DNA from: DASRHT01 sp035293765
Lineage (GTDB): Bacteria; Chloroflexota; Ktedonobacteria; Ktedonobacterales; Ktedonobacteraceae
Direction of reading: 5' to 3'
Length of the DNA stretch: 12,668 bases
NCBI GenBank assembly: GCA_035293765.1
Contig: DATGMF010000016.1
Location: forward strand, 1 to 12,668
The translations under genes and the position numbers were made by a program. Of the stretch, positions 1 to 8,000 are shown one piece after another; within the stretch, counting starts at the first letter, position 1, and each line of letters starts with the position of its first letter. The notes beneath the pieces were generated by a model. It was not told the DNA's origin. It saw only the letters and a list, made by a program, of their open reading frames with translations, and searched no databases.

Positions 1-2014
1 GACCCTGCTTGAAGGTATCGTCGCCACTCCTGAGCAGCGTCTCTCGCGGCTGCCCCTGCTGACCCAGCCAGAACAGCACCTGCTGCTGGAGCAGTACAAC
101 CACACCGCTCGCCCCTTTCCCCTGGAGCAGACCCTGCCGCAGCTTTTTGCGCAGCAGGTCGCCCGCACTCCTGATGCCATCGCCCTGCTCTTTGAGCAAC
201 ATGCCTTGAGCTACCAGGAACTGGACCGCCGCACCAACCAGCTGGCCCGGTATTTGCAGCGACACGGTGTGGGGCCAGCCAGCCTGGTCGGAGTCTGCGT
301 GGAGCGGTCGCTGGACCTGCTGCTCGCTGTCCTGGGCATCCTCAAAGCCGGAGCCGCCTACCTGCCCCTGGACCCCGCCTATCCGAGGGAACGGTTGGCG
401 CTGATGCTGGATGATGCGCAGGTCACAGTGCTGCTGAGCCAACAGCTGCTCGCCTCAGTGGTGCCGGCTCAAGGCGAGCAAGTGATCTGGCTGGATGCGC
501 AGTGGGCACAGATCGCTCGCGAGCAAGAAATCCCTCCCTCGCTCTGGCTCAGCGGCGAGGACCTGGCCTATGTCATCTACACCTCCGGCTCTACTGGCCG
601 TCCTAAGGGCGTCATGGGAACGCACCGGGCAACGCTCAACCGCCTGCATTGGATGTGGGAGCAGTTTCCTTTTGCCCAGCAGGAGGTGTGTTGCCAGAAA
701 ACTCCGCTCAGCTTTGTGGACTCGATCTGGGAAATGTTCGGACCGTTGCTGCGTGGCATAACCAGCGTTATGCTTGCTGATGAGCAAGTTAAAGACCCGT
801 ATCGCCTGGTTTCCGCTCTAGCCGAGCATGGCATCACGCGCATAGTATTGGTGCCATCTCTGTTGTCTATGATAGTGCAGACCAGCCTGGATCTCGAAAC
901 TCATCTTCAGCAAGTGAGATACTGGTTCAGCAGCGGAGAAGCACTCGCGTTGGAACTGGCTGAGCGATTCCTGAGCCGCCTGCCACAAAGCTTGCTCATC
1001 AACCTCTACGGCTCATCTGAGGTAGCCGCTGACGCAACCTGTGCGCTTATCAGCAGCAGCGATGGACTCACGAGCATCCCTCTAGGTCAGCCCATCGCCA
1101 ACACCCAGATCTACCTGCTTGACCCGCAAGGACAACCCGTTCCTCCTGGGGTACCCGGCGAACTCTACATCGGCGGGGCGGGCCTAGCGAGAGGCTATCT
1201 CCACCAGCCGGCGTTAACCGCGGAGAAGTTCCTGCCCCATCCTTTCGTTGGCAGTGGGTTTCGCACGTCCACGCCCGGGGCTCGCCTCTACAGAACGGGC
1301 GATCTGGCTCGTTATCTGCCGGATGGAAAACTAGAATATCTAGGCCGTGTTGATCGACAAGTGAAGATCCGGGGATACCGGATCGAAGTTCAGGAGATTG
1401 AGGCTCTCTTAGCGTTGCATCCATCCGTACAGCAAAGCGTCGTCGTGGCGCGCAAGGAAGCATCCGATGACCAACGGCTGATCGCATACGTGATCCCAAA
1501 GGAAGCCGCGCCCACTGCCACCGAACTACGCACATTTTTGAAAGAGAAAGTGCCAGAGTATATGCTCCCTGCTACGATAGTCTTCTTGCCAGCGTTGCCA
1601 CTCACCCCTAATGGCAAAATTGACTACCTCGCTTTGCCTGAGCCGGAAAGGGAGCAGAGGGAACAGCCAGCAGCCAGACCTACTACTCCTGTTGAAGAAG
1701 TGCTGGCGGACATCTGGGCAGAAGTTCTTGGCCTGGATACTATTGGCATATTCGACAATTTCTTTGAGATGGGAGGGCACTCCCTGCTGGCTACCCAGGT
1801 AATTTCGCGGGTCCGTGCCCTTTTTCAAATAGAGCTCTCAGTGGTGAACCTGTTTGAAGAGCCGACGGTTGCAGGTTTTGCCGCAATATTAGTAGCAAAC
1901 GAGGCCGCGCCTGGTCAGATGACAGCCATAGCGAATATTCGTCTAAAGCTCAAACATATGTCGCCAGACGAAATCCGCAGGCAGCTCCGCCAGACGAAAA
2001 AAGTCAGGCGGTAG
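1..2014 (+). CDS. NRPS, 3' part: end of C domain, A domain (predicted beta-alanine), PCP
   Basis: The reading frame is open from base 2 to a TAG at 2012-2014 (670 residues seen); the gene starts left of the window. Residues 1-50 are the end of a C domain and the C-A linker. The A domain follows with LKAGAAYLPLD (A2), YTSGSTGRPKG (A3), YRTGDLARYLPDG (A7), KIRGYRIE (A8) and NGKID (A10, catalytic Lys). The PCP motif MGGHSL carries the phosphopantetheine Ser at about residue 594. Aligned by hand to GrsA, the ten pocket residues are VDWVFSLADK (FVDSIW at about 238-243); known beta-Ala domains such as that of the bleomycin synthetase have VDWVISLADK, so beta-alanine is the best guess. No TE or E domain follows; the protein ends in a basic tail (HMSPDEIRRQLRQTKKVRR). 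GC is mosaic along the gene. A TTG at 206 is not the start, because clear NRPS sequence precedes it. Confidence 0.95.
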   Translation, partial: TLLEGIVATPEQRLSRLPLLTQPEQHLLLEQYNHTARPFPLEQTLPQLFAQQVARTPDAIALLFEQHALSYQELDRRTNQLARYLQRHGVGPASLVGVCVERSLDLLLAVLGILKAGAAYLPLDPAYPRERLALMLDDAQVTVLLSQQLLASVVPAQGEQVIWLDAQWAQIAREQEIPPSLWLSGEDLAYVIYTSGSTGRPKGVMGTHRATLNRLHWMWEQFPFAQQEVCCQKTPLSFVDSIWEMFGPLLRGITSVMLADEQVKDPYRLVSALAEHGITRIVLVPSLLSMIVQTSLDLETHLQQVRYWFSSGEALALELAERFLSRLPQSLLINLYGSSEVAADATCALISSSDGLTSIPLGQPIANTQIYLLDPQGQPVPPGVPGELYIGGAGLARGYLHQPALTAEKFLPHPFVGSGFRTSTPGARLYRTGDLARYLPDGKLEYLGRVDRQVKIRGYRIEVQEIEALLALHPSVQQSVVVARKEASDDQRLIAYVIPKEAAPTATELRTFLKEKVPEYMLPATIVFLPALPLTPNGKIDYLALPEPEREQREQPAARPTTPVEEVLADIWAEVLGLDTIGIFDNFFEMGGHSLLATQVISRVRALFQIELSVVNLFEEPTVAGFAAILVANEAAPGQMTAIANIRLKLKHMSPDEIRRQLRQTKKVRR

Positions 2015-2023
2015 CATCTTTTT
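1987..2023 (+). terminator. Candidate terminator hairpin over the stop codon of the plus-strand NRPS
   Basis: CCGCC (1987-1991) pairs with GGCGG (2007-2011), and GAC (1993-1995) with GTC (2003-2005), with one A-A mismatch and a GAAAAAA loop. A T5 run follows at 2019-2023. The seven-base gap between stem and T run is longer than in typical intrinsic terminators, so this is only a candidate. It lies where transcription from two convergent NRPS genes meets. Confidence 0.4.
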
Positions 2024-2039
2024 CAGGGCAGCGACTATT

Positions 2040-5000
2040 TTATAGCTCCGGGAGCTTTGCCACGATAGCATCCAGCTCATCCTGACTGAGCTCCACATCA
2101 GGGAAGTCGGCAGGCGTATAGCCTCCGGCCTCGGGTGACTGACAGTGCTGGATCAGTGCTTGCAGAGCGTCCAGGTAGTGCCGCGCGATTGCTTCGATAG
2201 TTGTGCGGTAGTGCAGGTTTTCGCTGTAAGTCCATCCTATGTAGAGCTGTCCTTCAGAAATGCGGCTATAGATATCCAGCACATGCGGTCGTCGGCCTCT
2301 CTTGCTATAGGTGGCCCCTATCGACTCAGTGGCCGGGGCAAATAAGCCCTCATCCCCTATAGATACTGAGCGGCCACCATAATTGAAGGAGACTTCAGGC
2401 AACGGCAAAGCAGCCAGTTGTTCTCTGATGGTAAGCTCCTGGCTCAGGAAACGCAGCAGACCAAAACCGATGCCGTTCTGTGGTATCCGTCGTAGGAGTT
2501 CTTTAATATGTTTCAAAGCTTCTCCTGGCCCCTGGTTGTCTGAAAGAAAGAGAACCACCGGGGCCATAGCGGTAAACCATCCCACCGTGCGGGAAAGGTC
2601 GAGCCTATCGAAAAGATCTTCACGCCCATGCCCTTCCAGATGGACGAGCAGAGTGGCTGACCCAGTCCAGTGGGCAAAGGTCAATACCAGCGCAGTGAGC
2701 AAAACCTCGTTGATTTGAGTATGATAGGCTTTAGGTACCTCTATCAATAGAGCCTGAGTTTCCTGCTCGGAGAGGGCAACCCAGATGGTTTGAGCCGAAC
2801 CTTCGTAGTTGACTTCCAGGCTCTGCGATTTCTCCAGAGGCAGAGGCCTCACCTTGTACCAGGGCTGATCGAGCCAAAAGCTGGCCTGTTGTCGCAGAGC
2901 CTGGGTCTGTGCAAAGGAGACGAGCTGCTCGGCCCAATGCTTAAAGGAAGTGGTCCTGGCAGGCAGGTGAACCAACTGCCCTTGCATCAACTGCTGAAAG
3001 GCGGTGTGCAGGTCGTCGAGCAGGATATGCCAGGAGACAATATCTACTGCCAGATGGTGGATCACCAGCAGCAGGCGAACTGGCTGTTGTGAGCCAAAGT
3101 GGAAGAGGACGCTCCGCAGCAGTGGCCCATGTTCCAGATCCAGACTGGCCTGGATCTCATCGCAGAGATTGGACAGAGTACTGAAGCGTTCCTGTGGTTC
3201 CAGAGAGCTCAGGTCTATATAGAGGAACGGAACCTCCCTGAGGATAGGGGCAGCGGCATGATACAAATGCCAACCATCGGCGTGACGTTGAGCGCGCAGG
3301 CGCAAGGCATCGTGATGCATCATCAAAGCGTGTACGGCCTGCTGGAGCAGCGTTGGGCGTACAGGTTGTTGCACTTGCAAAAGCAAAGCCTGATTCCAAT
3401 GCTGGGGCTCCGGCAAACCCAGATGGAAGAACCAGTGCTGGACCGGCATCAGGGGCATCTCTCCCTGCACCGGTTCCTGATCAGCCTCAAATAATGGAGC
3501 GTCGATGCTAATCGCGGCAGCTAGCTGGGCAATAGTCTGGTATTGGAAAAGATTTTTAGGAGTCAATGAGAGTCCAGCAGCAAGCGCTTTAGCCACGATC
3601 TGCATCGAGAGGATCGAATCTCCGCCCAGCTCAAAGTAGTTCTCATGAATGCCCACACGCTCCAACCTCAATACTTCTGCCCAGATGTCCGCCAGGATGC
3701 GCTCGGTTGCGGTTTGCGGGATAGTAAAGCTTTCGTCTGTCTCGGATCGCACAACCTCAGGAGCTGGTAAGGCGCGACGGTCCAGTTTGCCGTTAGGAGT
3801 CAGGGGTAAAGATTCCATTGGCACGAATGCTGCTGGTAGCAGGTAAGCTGGAAGGCGCTTACTCAGAAATGCGCGGAGGTCAGATGGCGCGGGAACCTGG
3901 CCCGAGGCCGCGACAACGTAGGCCACCAGACGTCGCTCCCCGGGTCGGGATTCCCATGTTTCCACGAGAGCTTCGCGCAGTTGCGGATGCTGGCATAAGG
4001 CCATCTCGATTTCACCTAACTCGATGCGATAGCCTCGAATCTTCACCTGGGAATCGTTACGTCCATGATACTCTAGCCGCCCATCTGGCAAGTAACGCAC
4101 CATATCACCTGTGCGATAGAGCCGTCCGCCGGGTGCGGACGCGGTAAACCTGGTCCCTACAGACGCGCCGTAGCTCTCCGATTGATCATGGGAGATCCCG
4201 ACGAACGGATCGGGAATGAACCGCTCGGCGGTCCATGCCGGTTGTCCGAGGTAGCCTCTGGCTAAACTGGCACCGGCGAGAAAAAGCTCTCCTATTATGC
4301 CTACAGGGACCGGCTGTAGCTGCGCATCCAGCACATAGCAGCGTGTATTGGCAATAGGGCGACCGATAGGCGGAGGCCCTTCTTTGTCCTGGTTGGATGC
4401 AATCACTCCAGATGTTGCAACCACTGTGTTTTCAGTTGGCCCATAGTTATTGACGAAGACGAAAGGGAGCTCCTTCTTCGGCGCCCAACGCAGCCAGTCG
4501 CCACCGGTCAAGAGCGTCTGCAGCTTCAAGCCAACGGGCCATTCTTCCCCTACGACGCTCTCGGCCAGTGGCGTCGGCAGAAAGCATCTGGTAATCTGTT
4601 GTTCCAGCAACCAGTTGCGCAAGCTCTCTGGCGTCTGTCTCACATCTTCTGCCACAAAGACCACTGTCGCCCCCGTAGCCAGATAGGGCCAGATTTCCCA
4701 CCCTGCAGCATCGAAGCTTGGGCTAGCCACCTGCGTTGCCCGGTCCTGCGCCGTCAAGGCAAAGACTTGCTGGTGCCAGGAAATGAGATTGCACAGCCCT
4801 CGCTGTGTCACCTGCACCCCTTTCGGTCTGCCTGTGGAGCCGGAGGTATAAATTACGTAGGCTAGATTTTCTGGCGCAACTATGTTGATACAATTGCCTG
4901 TGGGTTGGTGCGCAAGCATAGACCACTCATGTTCACTATCCAGGCAAATACACTGACCCGCAGCCAGACCCGAGCGTTCTTGCAGGGCTTGCTGAAACAA

Positions 5001-8000
5001 TTTCTGATAGAGCGCGCTGGTGGTAATAAGCGCCGTAGCCTGAACATCCTCCAGCATAAAAATCAAGCGTTCTGCCGGATAAGCGGGATCGAGTGGAACG
5101 TAGGCGCCTCCGGCCTTGAGCGTCCCTAGTAGTCCCACTACTAGCGCGGGGGAGCGTTCCAGACAGACACCTACGCATCTTTCGGCTGTCACGCGCAACT
5201 CACGCAGGTAATGGGCCAGTTGATTGGCGCGCCGATTGACATCTCCGTAAGTCACCTGCTCCTCTCCCAGGACGAGCGCGACCGTATCGGGAGCCCGCTC
5301 CACCTGCGCTTCGAACAGGGCTACCAGGTCGCGGTTATGGGCAAGAGGGATTGCTGTAGCATTCCATTCGACCAGCAATTGTCGTCGTTCAGCGTCGGTC
5401 AGCAGCGATAGATCGGCCAGTGCCAGTTCGGGATGCGCCACCATCTCCGCCAGCAGCGTTTGAAAATGTACGGCCATGCGCTGAATGGTCGCAGGTTCAA
5501 ACAGATCCAGATTATACTCCAGTACTCCTTGCAGCGCATCCCCATTCTCGTGCATGGTCAGTGTCAAATCGAAGCGAGCAAGACCATTCTCTACTGCCAA
5601 AAGATCCACCTGGATATCTGTCATCTCCAGACGCGAGACCGTTGCAGTCTGCAGGGCAAACATCACCTGGAAAAGTGGAGTATGGCTCAAGTCTCGCTCA
5701 GGTTGCAAGGCATCTACCAAGCGCTCAAAAGGCAAATCCTGCCGGTCATAGGCCCCTAACGCCACCTCGCGCACTCGCTTGAGCATCTCGCGCACATTCG
5801 GACTTCCCGATAAATCGCAGCGCAAGGCCAGGGTGTTGGCAAAGAAGCCGATGACGTTCTCCACTTCCGCGCGTGTGCGATTGGCGATGGGCGTCCCGAT
5901 CACCAGGTCGTCCTGCCCACTGTAGCGTGAGAGCAGCACGCCAAAGGCTGTCAACAGCGTCATGAAGAGTGTGGTGCTCTCCTGCCGACTCAACTGGCGC
6001 AGTCCGGCCAGTAGTTCAGGCTCCACCACAAAGGAATAATGGGCACCCCGGAAGGTCTGTATCTGCGGACGCGGATGATCAGTCGGCAATTCCAGCAGCG
6101 CGGGGGCGCCCGCCAGTTGCGTACGCCAGAAAGCCAGTTGCTGCTCCAGCGGACTGCTTTCCTCTTCTCCCTGGCTATCTCCCAGCCTTTCCAGCCATTG
6201 GCGCTGCCAGACGGCATAATCAGCATACTGGATCGTCAGCGGCTCTAAAGGAGAGGACCGATGCTGGATCAACGCTTGATAGAGCACAGCCAGCTCTCGC
6301 AACAATATCCCCATTGACCAGGCGTCAGTGATGATGTGATGGAGCGTCAGCAAAAGAATATGACGCTCCTCTTCCAATCGCAGCAACGTCGTGCGCATGA
6401 GCGGACCGCGCTCAAGAAGGAAGGGCTGTTGAGCTTCCTGCCGGAGCAGATGCTCACATGCGATCTCACGTACTTGCCGGTCCAACGCGCTCAGTTCTAC
6501 CAGAGGTAAAGAAATCTGTCTATCAGCAGCAATTATCTGGATTGAGAGACCGTTTCGCGTGGCGATAGTTGTCCGCAAAGCTTCATGCCGCTGCACCAGA
6601 TCCTGTAAGCAACGCGCCAGAGTCATCACGTCCAATCGCCCGGTCAACTGCAAGGCCAGCGGGACGACGTAGGCGGCGCTGTCAGGCAATAACTGATCCA
6701 GGAACCATAACCGCTGCTGGGCATAGGAGAGCGGGGCCTCTCCATTATGCACATGGGGTTGCAGAGGTGGTATCGACAGAGGCTGTTGACGGCGTGCCTG
6801 CTCAATCTGTTGGGCCAGCCCCGCCAGAGTGGGGGTGTCGAAGATCGCGCGCAGGGGCAGTTCGACGCCCAACACCTGCCGCAATCGTGCTACCAACTGG
6901 GTAGCCAGCAAGGAGTGCCCTCCAGCACGAAAAAAGTGATCGTGCCGGCTCACCCGGCTGCTTTTGCCGGGCAGGATCTGTATCCACAGTTCGGTGAGTA
7001 TCTCCTCGATCAGCGTACGGGGAGCCTCTGCTTCCTCGATGCCTGCTCCTGCCCCTTGCTCTGGCGCTGGCAAGGCCGCGTGATCCACCTTGCCCCGGCT
7101 GGTTAGAGGCAACGCTTCCAATAGAATCAATGCGCCAGGCAACAGATACGTGGGCAGCCGCTCCTGCAAATACCGCCGCAGTTCTAACGCCAGTCTGGCC
7201 TGTGCTTCTGGCTTCTCCAGTTCCCCCCAATTCTGGGCGGGCACCACATAGGCGACCAGCCGCCTGTCGCCTGACTCCTCTTTCACCACTACCACACAGG
7301 CCCTCGCCGCCGGGTGCTGGGAGAGCGCAACCTCAATCTCTCCTACCTCGATGCGATACCCTCGGATCTTCACCTGCCCATCGCGTCTTCCCCGAAACTC
7401 CAGCTCACCATCGGCCAGAGCTCGTACCATGTCTCCCGTGCGGTAGAGACGCGCACCAGGCTCCGTGCTCCAGGGATGCGGCACAAACCGCTCCGCCGTC
7501 AAAGCCGGCTGCCCCAGGTACCCTCGCGCCAGTCCCTCGCCGCCCAGGTAGAGTTCTCCTGGTATACCAGGAGGCACCGGCTGTAAATGCTGGTCCAGCA
7601 CCAGAGCCTGCACATGAGGCAAGGGGCGCCCGATCACAGCCTCCTCCATCGGACGCGCTGCCGATGCAGCCGCAACCTGGTGGGCAGTAGCTGCCACCGT
7701 TGCTTCGGTGGGACCATACGTATTCAGTAACTGTATTTCTCTATCTGCTGATCCCTCAGCCTTTTCCTGCTGATATATCCGCTCGCGCCAGACTGCCAGA
7801 GGTTCGGCCTGTGCCAGTTCACCTCCAATGATAAGCAGGCGCAGACTGGCGGGTAAGCTAGCTCCCTCCTCGCGTAGAGCAAGTGCCAGGGTGTGCCAGT
7901 AGGCGGTTGGCAAATCAAGCACGCTTACCCCCCATAAAGAGCAGGTACGCAGAAACTGTTGCGGCTCGCCGAGCAGGTCTGGAGTGCGCAGACACAAAGT

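Noticed and set aside
206..208. TTG as start of the plus-strand NRPS
   Set aside because: The upstream in-frame sequence encodes the C-A linker (LLEQYNHTARPF, ARTPDAIAL), so the gene is cut by the window edge.
1068..1535. A 155-codon open frame on the minus strand
   Set aside because: It is antisense to the conserved A5-A8 region of the plus-strand NRPS and has no recognisable motif.
2044..2056. Palindrome AGCTCC-G-GGAGCT as a terminator
   Set aside because: The loop is too small and no T tract follows on either strand; it lies in the last codons of the two-module NRPS.
7130..7690. A 186-codon open frame on the plus strand opposite the two-module NRPS
   Set aside because: It has low-complexity Pro/Ala/Arg-rich composition and no family motif; it lies wholly antisense to conserved A-domain sequence. 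The same holds for other antisense frames, e.g. 5420-5782.
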